DNA from: Nocardioides gansuensis
GTDB taxonomy: Bacteria > Actinomycetota > Actinomycetes > Propionibacteriales > Nocardioidaceae
Direction of reading: 5' to 3'
Assembly (NCBI RefSeq): GCF_003076135.1
Contig: NZ_QDGZ01000003.1
Location: forward strand, 372,001 to 436,000
Length of the DNA: 64,000 bases
Shown here: positions 38,201 to 45,530 of the stretch, piece by piece
Numbering within the stretch: the first letter of the stretch is position 1
Layout: every line of letters begins with the position of its first letter
Position numbers and translations under genes: made by a program
Notes under the pieces: model-generated
Database searches by the model: none
What the model saw: only the letters and a program-made list of their open reading frames with translations
What the model was told of the DNA's origin: nothing

Positions 38201-40458
38201 CCGACAAGACGGTGAGGTACACGCCGGACGCGGACTTCTGCTCCGCGCCCACCGACACGTTCACCTACCAGGTGAACGACGGGCACGGGCACACCGACGC
38301 GGCCACCGTGACCGTGACGGTCGACTGCGGTGACGACGCCCCCGCACCCGGCGCGGACGCGGTGGCCACCCCCGAGGACACCCCAGTCGACATCGACGTC
38401 CTGGCCAACGACAGCGACGCCGACGGCGACACCCTAACCCTGGTCTCGGTCGCCGACCCGACGCACGGCACCGCCACGATCCTGGCCGGGAAGGTGCACT
38501 ACACCCCGGACGCCGACTACTGCGGCCCCGACACCTTCGGGTACGTCGTCGGCGACGGCGGCTCGCAGGCGAACGGCAGCGTCGCCGTGAGCGTGACGTG
38601 TGCGGGCGACTCCCCGCGCCCGGCAACTGACCACGGCACCACCGCCGAGGACACGTCCGTGCTGCTTGATGTCCACGCCAACGACACCGACCCCGACGGG
38701 GACACCCTCACGCTCGGGACGCTTGGAGCGCCCGCGCACGGGTCGGTGGCCAAGGAGTCCGGCAAGGTCCGCTACACGCCTGCCGCCGACTTCTGCGGCT
38801 CGGACGCCTTCACCTACGTCATCGAGGACTCCACGGGGCTCACCGCGACCGGCATCGCCGAGGTCACGGTCACCTGCGTCAACGATGCCCCGGTGGCCGC
38901 CGACGACGCCGCGACCACGGACGAGGACGAGGCGGTGCACGTCCACGTGCTCACCAACGACCACGACGTCGACGCCGACACCTTGACGATCACGGACGCC
39001 TCGGGAGCAGCCCGCGGCACTCTCGCCCTGACGATGGTCGACGCCGTCACGTACACGCCGGAGCCGGGCTTCTGCGGGTCCGACTCGTTCAGCTACACCG
39101 CCAGCGACGGCACGGAGAGCGACCATGCCACCGTCCAGGTGACCGTCACCTGCGTCAACGACCCGGTCGTGGCCGGCCCTGTCGCCGACCGGAAGACGCC
39201 CTGGGGTGACCAACTCTCCGTCCCGCTCACCGCGACGGACGGCGACACCCCTCCCGACCCGCTCACCTGGAGCCTCGTGTCCGGCCCGTCCGGTGCTGTG
39301 GTGCTGAGCTCCGGTGAGCTGCTGTGGACGCCCACCGCCGCCCAGGTCGGGGAGCACCGGGTGACGGCCGCCGTATCGGACGGCGCCTCAACCGACGAGG
39401 TCTCGTTCCTGGTCACCGTGGAGAAGCGGGCGACCGCAGTCGCCTACGAGGGCGCCGTGGCCGGACAGGTCTCCGACCCTGCGGCGGTCACGGGGTTCCT
39501 GTACGACGCGTCGACAGGGCAGGCTCTGCCGGGCCGTCAGGTCTCGTTCAGTCTCGGTCCCGCGACCAGCTCGGCCACGACTGCGGCGGACGGGCGCGGA
39601 TCCACCACGATCGCCGTCGTCACGCCGACCGGGGGCAAGCAGGTGACGGCCGCGTACGCCGGCAACGCGGCGTACCGACCCTCGTCGGCTACCGCGCCGT
39701 TCCAGGTGGCGAAGGAGTCGCTCACGCTCGCAACTGCCGGCCAGCAGCTCGTGCTCTCCACCGGGACGACGGCCGACGTCACCCTGGCCGCCGACGTGGC
39801 GGAGGACGCAGACGGCGCGTTCGCCGGCGCCCTGGGCAAGGTGCAGGTCGCGTTCCGCAACGCCGAAGGGAGCCTACTGTGTAACGCCGCGGCAGCGCCG
39901 ACGACTGCGGGCCGTGCCCGCGCCTCCTGCTCGGCTGCACTACCCCTGGGTGCGCGGGCGGTTGTCGTGACCGCCAGCAGCCCGACCTACGCAGGTGTCG
40001 CCGAGGTCGGCGTAGCCACCCACGCGAACACCGGATCCGGACACGCCGCCGCGGCCCTGGCGACCGACAGCCGCAGCGCCGGCTTCCGCGCTGTCCCCGT
40101 GCGGCGCTCCGCGCCGACGGGCAACGCGGTGGCGGTCGTGCCGACGCTGACCGGGGTGGCGATCGTCGAGGCGTCGTCGCTGTCCACCCTGGCCACCGAG
40201 TGCAGCGGGAAGCCGAAGGTGTGCTCCGCCACGGTGCTCGCCGACGGGGCCACGATCCGCGCCGTGGACCTCGCGACCGGCGCGGTCGGGCCGGCAGCAC
40301 CCGCCGCCTCGCTCCGGCTGGACGTGCGGGATGTCGCGGAGCCCGGAACGGGCGTGGACACGTGGGCACTCAGCGTCACGGGTGGTGTCACGGACGCCCT
40401 CGGGACGCCGACGAGCCAGGTGGTCGTGGAGCGCGGCAACGCTCGGGTGATCCCCTAG
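35281..40458 (+). CDS. Giant secreted RCC1-propeller / cadherin-Ig repeat protein
   Basis: The 1725-aa protein has a signal peptide (LLLRCVAAVLLLGSAFVLL). Residues about 50-830 hold fourteen RCC1 repeats, each with a HTCAL...xCWG...GQLGDGT core; fourteen repeats would build two seven-bladed propellers, and each blade has its own Cys pair. About 838-1293 hold five tandem cadherin-like (Big_9) domains with VLANDSDPDGDTLT and DTFTYxVxDG motifs, each closed by VTVTC. One putative-Ig domain follows (about 1293-1380), then an Ig-like domain (1382-1478, AAYAGNAAYRPSS), then a tail without known motif. No cell-wall anchor is visible. ATG 35281 overlaps the upstream stop by one base. RCC1 propellers bind proteins or DNA; the target here is unknown. 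Confidence 0.9.
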   Translation: MDASARTRDLLLRCVAAVLLLGSAFVLLDEPARGDIGEAAVAAVADKQRLVAVGTQHTCAITDAGGAECWGDNSLGQLGDGTTESSTSPQQVVGLSGVKQVSAGAHHTCALLQNGTVRCWGLGGSGQLGNDGTGDSRTPVPVAGLTHARELAVGGFHACALLADGTVKCWGQDGLGELGDGNGGDFHDTPVTVAGLSGVTRIAAGEFHSCAVLVGGTVSCWGNNTFGQLGDGTLDVRDTTTPVAGLPDAAMRPALAVTAGNSHTCVVVDNPMNAYCWGLNIDGQLGHKTTVVDGQMRPSTTPLVVQFDADPSILTEDVQTLPGTATVSAGEFHTCSLVSGTAWCWGRNDSGQLGVDPKPGSGDDPAYEPYENSTYALASHAVAAVVAGGYHTCGVVGVGVRCWGFNFHGQLGGYRAESETPVEVTSLQGARQVSVGTDFACALVDSPPDTRLPRCWGSNLDGRLGSGAPVSLTTIARPVDLDPSGDDTADEVVLGNGHACARLAGATTLRCWGRNADGELGDGTTSNRSMPVTGVGNVTAYDGGGTLGAQEEGFTCARRTNGTASCWGENGRGQLGDGTTTQSRVPVTVQYDSDPADEDVVETDLTGVSTVAAGGFHACALLTSGRVRCWGLNSSGQLGDNTFTERHLAVLVQDDDDPDTDTPLTGVVALTAGARHTCALKSDATVRCWGRGVFGQLGDGAGTARNNATEPVKADDGAGGVAALGDAEDIAAGDNHTCAERADKGVVCWGDNSQKQSSGGSTHYDTGVYAIPAPQESFPGDLVHSLSAGRRNTCAAMIDQTVMCWGDNTFGQLGDGLGRRSLAAVTVGALPGIGGNHVPEPVNDTVTTTPGTAVTIDALANDSDPDGDTLTLQSVGSTPIGDAQVVAGQVEYTAGPGCYDETFSYVVSDGQAPVTASITVEMNCAPDAVADAVHTAEDQPKDISVLANDSDPEDDPLTVSVLTPPAHGTATVNADKTVRYTPDADFCSAPTDTFTYQVNDGHGHTDAATVTVTVDCGDDAPAPGADAVATPEDTPVDIDVLANDSDADGDTLTLVSVADPTHGTATILAGKVHYTPDADYCGPDTFGYVVGDGGSQANGSVAVSVTCAGDSPRPATDHGTTAEDTSVLLDVHANDTDPDGDTLTLGTLGAPAHGSVAKESGKVRYTPAADFCGSDAFTYVIEDSTGLTATGIAEVTVTCVNDAPVAADDAATTDEDEAVHVHVLTNDHDVDADTLTITDASGAARGTLALTMVDAVTYTPEPGFCGSDSFSYTASDGTESDHATVQVTVTCVNDPVVAGPVADRKTPWGDQLSVPLTATDGDTPPDPLTWSLVSGPSGAVVLSSGELLWTPTAAQVGEHRVTAAVSDGASTDEVSFLVTVEKRATAVAYEGAVAGQVSDPAAVTGFLYDASTGQALPGRQVSFSLGPATSSATTAADGRGSTTIAVVTPTGGKQVTAAYAGNAAYRPSSATAPFQVAKESLTLATAGQQLVLSTGTTADVTLAADVAEDADGAFAGALGKVQVAFRNAEGSLLCNAAAAPTTAGRARASCSAALPLGARAVVVTASSPTYAGVAEVGVATHANTGSGHAAAALATDSRSAGFRAVPVRRSAPTGNAVAVVPTLTGVAIVEASSLSTLATECSGKPKVCSATVLADGATIRAVDLATGAVGPAAPAASLRLDVRDVAEPGTGVDTWALSVTGGVTDALGTPTSQVVVERGNARVIP

Positions 40459-40589
40459 GAGCACCCGAGCAGGCGCCTCGGCACGGTGAGCGCGCGTGCC
40501 CTGACTCCCGTGCGGACGCCCCGACCAGCACCCTGTGGCGGCCGCCGACGACCCCCCAGCGCTCCACGGCGGCGCCCCAAGCGGGCACC

Positions 40590-41191
40590 CTGGACACCGT
40601 GGAGGTCCGGCAGATCCTCGCCCACATCGACCGGAGCACCGCCAAGGGCGCCCGGGCCGCCGCGCTGATCCTGCTCGGCTACGCCGCCGCGCTGCGCTGC
40701 TCCGAACTGGCCGCCCTCACCCTCGCCGACCTGGAACCCCGGCCCGGCGGCCTGCTGCTGCACCTGCTCGCCACCAAGACCGACCCCGACCGCCGCGGCT
40801 AGGTCGTCGGCGTCGCCCCCCGGACAGCACCGGGCCACCGACCCGATCACCGCCCTCGGGGTGTGGCTCGCCGTCCGCGGCCGCGCCCCCGGCCCGGTGC
40901 TGACCAGCTTCCGCGGCGTCCACGGCAGCGGCCGGATCCGCCTCGACCCGATCTCCGCAGTCGCGGTCGCCGACATCGTCCCCGAGCGCGCCGCGGCCGC
41001 CGGCCTCCCCGCCGACCGGATCACCGGGCACTCGCTGCGCGCGGCCACGCCACCACCGCCGCGGTGGCCGGCGCCGGCGTCGACCGGATCGCCGCCTAGA
41101 CCGACACCGGCGCCTCGCCGTGCGGCTCGAGGGCTACATCCGCCCTGCCGACGCCCTGGCGACCAGCACCAGCACGCACCTCGGCCTGTGA
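40590..41191 (+). pseudogene. Decayed tyrosine recombinase fragment
   Basis: The catalytic-domain sequence parallels the intact integrase at 27974 (VRQILAHIDRSTAKGARAAA versus IRQILAAIDRGTVKGARDAA; ALRCSELAALTLADLEPRPG; TKTDPDRRG), but the N-terminal DNA-binding domain is missing, a TAG replaces a Gln codon at 40800-40802, a frame change follows in the GCCCCCC run near 40815, another disrupts GHSLRAGHATTAA near 41045, and a second TAG occurs near 41097. The end (YIRPADALATSTSTHLGL) still matches the intact protein's C-terminus. It lies about 130 bp after the RCC1 gene. Confidence 0.88.
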
Positions 41192-41369
41192 CCACTCGAC
41201 GCCGGGACGTGCCCGGCGCGGGCCCGGCGCAGGATTCACTTGCCGGAACCGGCGCACTGGCCGGGTCGGCGGTGCGCTCTCGGGGGTGAAGATCTCGCCC
41301 TCGGTGCCGTCGCGATGGACTCGGACGGGCGGAAACCGCCGGTTCCCGCTGCGAGCTGGACTGTGCTGG

Positions 41370-42125
41370 TCAGTTCGCCCAGGTCACCTCGGTGACGACC
41401 AGGTTGCCTCCACCGAACTCGCGGACGAAGGTCGAGTGGTGGTCGTCAGGGGAGCGGTGGATCTCCTTGCCCCAACTGGAGACGTCCTCACCGACGCGCG
41501 GCAGCTTCCCCGAGGAGGTGCCGACAGTCGAGGTGGAGTCCAGGTGCGCGTAGATCGACTCGAGCTGCGCGTAGTCGTGGGCGTTCGGGCTGGTGCTGTT
41601 GGGGTCCTGCGAGTAGTCCATGCAGGTCTGCTGGCTGCTGCCGTCCTCGCTGGTGTGGCCGAGGCCGAAGGCGTGGCCGATCTCCTGGCACATCACGTGG
41701 GCCCGCTGCTCCGGGGTGTTGTACTGCGCCATGGAGAAGTAGGTGTCGTTCAGCTTCGTCGTGCCCGCGGTGATGTGACTGCCCCCGGTGATGTTGATGG
41801 AGGCGAGCCCCAGCCAGCCGTTGCGGCCGTAGGAGGCGTTGCACACCTCGATGCGGCCGGGCGTCGGGTTGCAGCGCTTCGGGTTGGTCGTACCCGCCGT
41901 CTCGACCAGGTCGAGCACCGAGGACTGACTCCACTCCGAGATGGACCGGTCGAGGTAAGCGTCCCAGCTGGCGGTCACGTTGTCGGCCACCACCAGGGTG
42001 AAGGGGTTGCTGGTGCGGGCCCAGTGGTAGTTGCCCCAGCTGTGGTCGGCGGTTGCCGGCGAGGCGAGGGCAGTCACGGCCAGAGCGGCGGTGGCGGCAG
42101 CGGCGGCGAAGCGGGTGATTCGCAT
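41370..42125 (-). CDS. Secreted matrixin-like protein with QExxHxxGxxH motif
   Basis: The 251-aa protein from ATG 42125 (GGAG upstream) has a signal peptide (MRITRFAAAAATAALAVTAL, cleavage near TAD at 27). It resembles M10-type zinc proteases of actinobacteria: ITGGSHITAGTTKLNDTYF before the active site, the motif VMCQEIGHAFGLGH and a downstream Met-turn-like CMDYSQDP. The first zinc ligand of the HExxHxxGxxH motif is Gln instead of His, while the catalytic Glu and the other two His are kept. I recall related actinobacterial sequences with CQEIGH, so this may be a real subfamily. Extracellular proteolysis is likely but not certain. Confidence 0.82.
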   Translation of the reverse strand: MRITRFAAAAATAALAVTALASPATADHSWGNYHWARTSNPFTLVVADNVTASWDAYLDRSISEWSQSSVLDLVETAGTTNPKRCNPTPGRIEVCNASYGRNGWLGLASINITGGSHITAGTTKLNDTYFSMAQYNTPEQRAHVMCQEIGHAFGLGHTSEDGSSQQTCMDYSQDPNSTSPNAHDYAQLESIYAHLDSTSTVGTSSGKLPRVGEDVSSWGKEIHRSPDDHHSTFVREFGGGNLVVTEVTWAN

Positions 42126-42470
42126 GTGAGGCTTCTCCAAAGGGGTGGCGGCACCGCGGGTGGCGCCGGAGAGGCCAATTATCAGCGCCGGACTGCTGGT
42201 CAGGGTGCGGAATGCGAATTCATCGTGATCCAGGTGCATGAACGTGCACGGGGAAGGGGGATCAGGAATTCGGGTGGAACACCATCTGGTCGCCCGGGGC
42301 GCCGAAGTGACATATTCAGACCGGGGCAGCCAACGGGGGAGCAACGACACTCTGAGGCACCTGGGAGAAACCCTGATGGGCGCGAAGGGTCGAACTCCTG
42401 CAACGTTGCTGGCCGGTTGCGAGCACGGAGGCAACGCCTCGTGTCGGCCATCTCAGCGGGTTCAGCGACG
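42126..42470. other. 345-bp intergenic region without a convincing gene
   Basis: This is the upstream region of the matrixin-like gene and the region after the MerR gene. It has lower GC than its surroundings and holds a short inverted repeat (GTGCA/TGCAC near 42234-42249). Reading frames here are short, lack ribosome-binding sites and resemble no family. Confidence 0.5.
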
Positions 42471-42932
42471 TCAGCGTCGAGAGTGCTTCACCCCGCGGGG
42501 CGCGAGCTCGAGCTGCACCATCTGAATGTCGCCGGAGGGCACGCAACATGAGAGGTCCGTCCGACACTCGGCAGCCGGCGGCGATGCCTCGAGCTTCGAC
42601 CTTACTTCGTGGAGCTGCCGCGCGAACTCTTCGAGCTCGTTGATGCGCTCGGCTATCTCGGCCTGTTTCTCGTCGATGAGCAGGCCGACGCGATCGTGCG
42701 CGCCCGCACAGTTCGCACCACCCCACACGGGGAGGAGCTCGGCGATCTGATCGCAGCTCAATCCCATTCGTCGGGCCCGATGCACGAAAAGGAGGTGGGT
42801 CGCTGAATCCTCACCGTAATCGCGGTATCCCGATCCGGTGCGGCCGGGAACACCAAGCAGCCCAATCCGCTCGTAGTAGCGGACCGTTGAGGTGGGCACG
42901 CCCACTCGATCCGCGAGTTCTGAGATCCGCAC
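42471..42932 (-). CDS. MerR-family metal/thiol-responsive regulator
   Basis: From GTG 42932 the 153-aa protein begins VRISELADRVGVPTSTVRYY, the usual MerR helix-turn-helix start, followed by ERIGLLGVPGRTGSGYRDYG and a long dimerisation helix. Cys75 (GGANCAGAHD) is at the position of the metal-binding cysteine of MerR/ZntR/CadR regulators, and a second cluster, Cys123, Cys129 and Cys130 (AECRTDLSCC), lies near the C-terminus. This suggests binding of a soft metal ion or another thiol-reactive signal. A longer reading from ATG 42986 would place the start inside the operator and is rejected. It is divergent from the cupin gene that it probably controls. Confidence 0.87.
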   Translation of the reverse strand: MRISELADRVGVPTSTVRYYERIGLLGVPGRTGSGYRDYGEDSATHLLFVHRARRMGLSCDQIAELLPVWGGANCAGAHDRVGLLIDEKQAEIAERINELEEFARQLHEVRSKLEASPPAAECRTDLSCCVPSGDIQMVQLELAPRGVKHSRR

Positions 42933-42974
42933 CCACCCACGGTAAACCCGGAACTGCGGTGCAAGGTCAAGGAC

Positions 42975-43006
42975 TTGACCCTGCATACGAGTTCAAGGCC
43001 TACGGT
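42975..43006 (+). promoter_or_regulatory. MerR-type promoter/operator of the cupin gene
   Basis: A -35 TTGACC (42975-42980) and a -10 TACGGT (43001-43006) are separated by 20 bp, the over-long spacing typical of MerR-activated promoters. Between them lies an imperfect dyad, CTTGACCCT ... GAGTTCAAG, where MerR dimers bind and twist the DNA. It points to the cupin gene at 43049. Confidence 0.65.
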
Positions 43007-43048
43007 CACGAAAAGCAGCAAGACACCTCTCTGACCTAGGAGCCCACC

Positions 43049-43405
43049 ATGTCAACCTTCACCCGTGAGAACACAGAGATCGCCGTCGACCTGGAGGGGA
43101 TCGGCCGCCAGCACCGCGCCGAAGCCGGCGGAATGATCGTCGCGCTCGAACGCTGGAACGCGGGACTCGACACCGCCGAGATGTTCGCGGACCTGCCCGA
43201 CGGGGCCTGCCAGGAGCCACACTTCGGCTATGTCCTGGCGGGCTCGGCGACCGTGCGCTACACCGACGGGGAGTCCGAGACCCTCTCATCTGGCCAGGCC
43301 TATTACCTGCGCCCGGGCCACAATGTCCACGTCGACCAAGATGTCGAATTCGTGGAGTTCACTCGGGCGGACCCTGCGCCGGGCATCAACACACTCGAGC
43401 TGTAG
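43049..43405 (+). CDS. Small cupin-domain protein
   Basis: The 118-aa protein is a single cupin barrel: EPHFGYVLAGSATVRYTDGE (motif 1 region) and AYYLRPGHNVHVDQDVEFVEF (motif 2 region) carry His59, His96 and His98-type candidates for metal ligands. AGGAG precedes the ATG. It is the apparent target of the divergent MerR regulator, so it may act on or sense the same inducer. No specific reaction can be assigned. Confidence 0.82.
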   Translation: MSTFTRENTEIAVDLEGIGRQHRAEAGGMIVALERWNAGLDTAEMFADLPDGACQEPHFGYVLAGSATVRYTDGESETLSSGQAYYLRPGHNVHVDQDVEFVEFTRADPAPGINTLEL

Positions 43406-43501
43406 CCCCACTCCGGAACCGCCCAGATGGTGCGACCGGTGCGGCGTTGGGACGCACCAACAGCCGCGGGCCGCCCGTCTTTCCGCAGCGGGCAGCGAAA
43501 C

Positions 43502-44320
43502 TCAGGGCTGGCCGTGCAGGAACTCCAGCAAATGTTGCGCGAAAGTCTCCGGTTCCAGGACGTCGGCGACGTGCTGCTGTCCCGGCAATTCCAGGTGTCG
43601 AGCATTCCCTAGTGCGGCTGCGATGGCGCCCACCTGGGCGGCGGCCGGGTCGGTGCTGGTCTCGCCGGTCACGAGCAGGACCGACGCCCTGATGGTTGCC
43701 GCTTGCTCCGGCTCGACTCGGGCCTGTGTCTCGCCTGCGATCTCGCGGGGAAGTGTGTGCGCGGCGGCCACACGGCCGGCCCAGGATGGCGCTGCCCGGA
43801 GAGAGGCCATGTCCTCATCCGAGATGTCCTCTACAGCTCTGAAGAGCACCTGGATCACTCCGTCCCGATCGCCGGCGCCCAAGAGTTGGTCCATCCGCGC
43901 CATGAGATCGGGAGGGAGGGCATAGATCGATGGGTCGGGGACCGGCCAGCCCTCGTAAAGCACGAGCTTGCGGATGTTCGGGGTGAGCGTCGCCGCGCCG
44001 TACGCGACGATCCCCCCATGCGAATGGCCGTACACGTCGACCGGCTCGCCGCGCTCACCAGCGATGGCATCAACGACGGCTGCAACGTCTTCGAACTCCC
44101 GCTGCAGGCGGTACGCCTCGGCGTCGCCACTGGCGCCCCGGCCACGCCGGTCGATGGCGACCACGGTGACGCGTTGCTCCAGGTACGGCAGCAACGGTCT
44201 CCACCGCGTGTGGTCGGCCGGCGCCCCGTGGACCAGCACGAGGGGCGGTCCGTCCCCGCTCATCCAAAAGGCGATCTCGGTGCCGTCAGGCGACACCACA
44301 CTGCTCTTGACTGCCTCCAT
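43502..44320 (-). CDS. Alpha/beta-fold hydrolase
   Basis: The 272-aa protein from ATG 44320 has the oxyanion-hole motif VHGAP (30-34), the nucleophile Ser100 in the elbow VYGHSHGG, an acid candidate in TGETSTDP, and the catalytic His in GQQHVADVL. This is a complete Ser-Asp-His hydrolase of the esterase/haloperoxidase type. A Shine-Dalgarno-like GGAAG precedes the start. The gene is convergent with the cupin and stands alone; the substrate is unknown. Confidence 0.85.
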   Translation of the reverse strand: MEAVKSSVVSPDGTEIAFWMSGDGPPLVLVHGAPADHTRWRPLLPYLEQRVTVVAIDRRGRGASGDAEAYRLQREFEDVAAVVDAIAGERGEPVDVYGHSHGGIVAYGAATLTPNIRKLVLYEGWPVPDPSIYALPPDLMARMDQLLGAGDRDGVIQVLFRAVEDISDEDMASLRAAPSWAGRVAAAHTLPREIAGETQARVEPEQAATIRASVLLVTGETSTDPAAAQVGAIAAALGNARHLELPGQQHVADVLEPETFAQHLLEFLHGQP

Positions 44321-44678
44321 GGGCACTTCCGCGCTCCTCGGGACGAGGCTTGCCCAGCCCCGGGTTGGCCCGAAGGCCGAGCCCGCATCGGTGGACGCAC
44401 CCACTATCCCGCTCCGTGGATCCCGCGCCAACCGCGACATCGCCCGAGCCATGGGTCCGAAGCGGGGGAGCGACGCGGCTTCCCTAGGCGCATCCTGCTT
44501 CAGGATGGGGCTGTTCGCCTGCGTGTTCGGCTTGCGGCGCCGCAGGCTCCGCGCCGACAGCGGAACCGCCCCGTGTTGGCATGGATCACGATCATCTGGT
44601 GCCGGGAACCCGCTGCAGGGCCTCAGGATTCCGCAGTTCGCATGTTGAATCCGACTGCCGGAGCGTACTGTCCCCTGC
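44321..44678. other. 358-bp intergenic region with a promoter at its right end
   Basis: It lies between the divergent hydrolase and MEDS genes. The only signal seen is the TACTGT -10 box before 44679, with TTGAAT (44645-44650) as a possible -35. No gene with a ribosome-binding site or recognisable product was found. Confidence 0.5.
44666..44678 (+). promoter_or_regulatory. Predicted -10 element of the MEDS operon (leaderless)
   Basis: TACTGT (44666-44671) is followed by exactly 7 nt and the ATG at 44679. TTGAAT lies 15 bp upstream of the -10, somewhat short. There is no Shine-Dalgarno sequence. Confidence 0.45.
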
Positions 44679-45530
44679 ATGTCGCGAAGGGCGGGGGTCG
44701 TGCGGGACCTGCGCGATCTTGGCCTCCATGACCACGTGTGCTGGGCGTTCGATGACGCCGACGAGTTCCGAGCGCGAGCCACCCGCTTCCTGGCAAAAGG
44801 TCTGGACCTGGGTGAGCAGATCTGGTACGTCGGGGCAGGTGAGGTAGCCGCCCTGGAAGATGAGATGCGGGAGTTCCCCGGCATGGACCGGGCACTTCGC
44901 CGAGGGGCGGCCAAGGCGGCCTCGGTCGAGGCGGCCTACCCCGGCAAAACGGTCATCGACCCGACTGCTCAAGTACGGGCGTACGCCACCGCAACCGACC
45001 AGGCTGTGGCGGCTGGGTTCACCGGGTTGCGCGTGGCGGCAGACGCCAGTGCGCTCGTGCGTACTCCCGAACAGCTGGACGCCTTCGCCCGCTATGAGCA
45101 CCTGATCGACCGCTACATGCTCACCGCGCCGTTCTCCGCATTGTGCGCCTACCAGCGCAGCCTCTTGGGCGAGGAAACGATCGCGGCCTTGGCCTGCATG
45201 CATCCGGGCGCGAGCCCAAACGCCACACCCTTCTGGTTGCACGCCACGGCCGACGGCGGGTGCGCGGCGGCCATAGGCGGGGAACTGGACCTTGCCACCA
45301 GGGACCTACTGGAGCCGGCACTGCGCCGCGCTGATCTGCAGCCGCACAACGGCGAACTCGTCCTCGACGCCACCCGGCTGGCCTTCATCGATCACCGAAG
45401 CCTGCTGCAGCTGGCCGCGCATGCCCGCAACAACGGCCACGGGCTGGTGCTGCGCACCGCGCACCCCGGTCCTTCTCACTTGACCAAGGCTCTCGGGTTG
45501 ACCAACGTCCGTGTGGAGACCCCGACATGA
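44679..45530 (+). CDS. MEDS-domain sensor fused to a STAS domain
   Basis: The 283-aa protein has a MEDS sensory domain (about 10-165: GLHDHVCWAFDDADEFRARA, ATRFLAKGLDLGEQIWYVG, PFSALCAYQRSLLG) and a C-terminal STAS domain (about 185-283: GGELDLATRDLLEPALRRA, LVLDATRLAFIDHRSLLQL). STAS proteins act as anti-anti-sigma factors that are switched by phosphorylation of a Ser in the FIDSSG loop; here the loop reads FIDHRS, so the usual Ser is replaced and the switch may differ. Its stop overlaps the next ATG (ATGA), so it is made together with the HATPase partner. Confidence 0.85.
   Translation: MSRRAGVVRDLRDLGLHDHVCWAFDDADEFRARATRFLAKGLDLGEQIWYVGAGEVAALEDEMREFPGMDRALRRGAAKAASVEAAYPGKTVIDPTAQVRAYATATDQAVAAGFTGLRVAADASALVRTPEQLDAFARYEHLIDRYMLTAPFSALCAYQRSLLGEETIAALACMHPGASPNATPFWLHATADGGCAAAIGGELDLATRDLLEPALRRADLQPHNGELVLDATRLAFIDHRSLLQLAAHARNNGHGLVLRTAHPGPSHLTKALGLTNVRVETPT

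Noticed and set aside
42933..42986. MerR start at ATG 42986
   Set aside because: The extra 18 codons would lie within the operator/-35 region and do not match MerR N-termini; GTG 42932 gives the standard VRISELA start.
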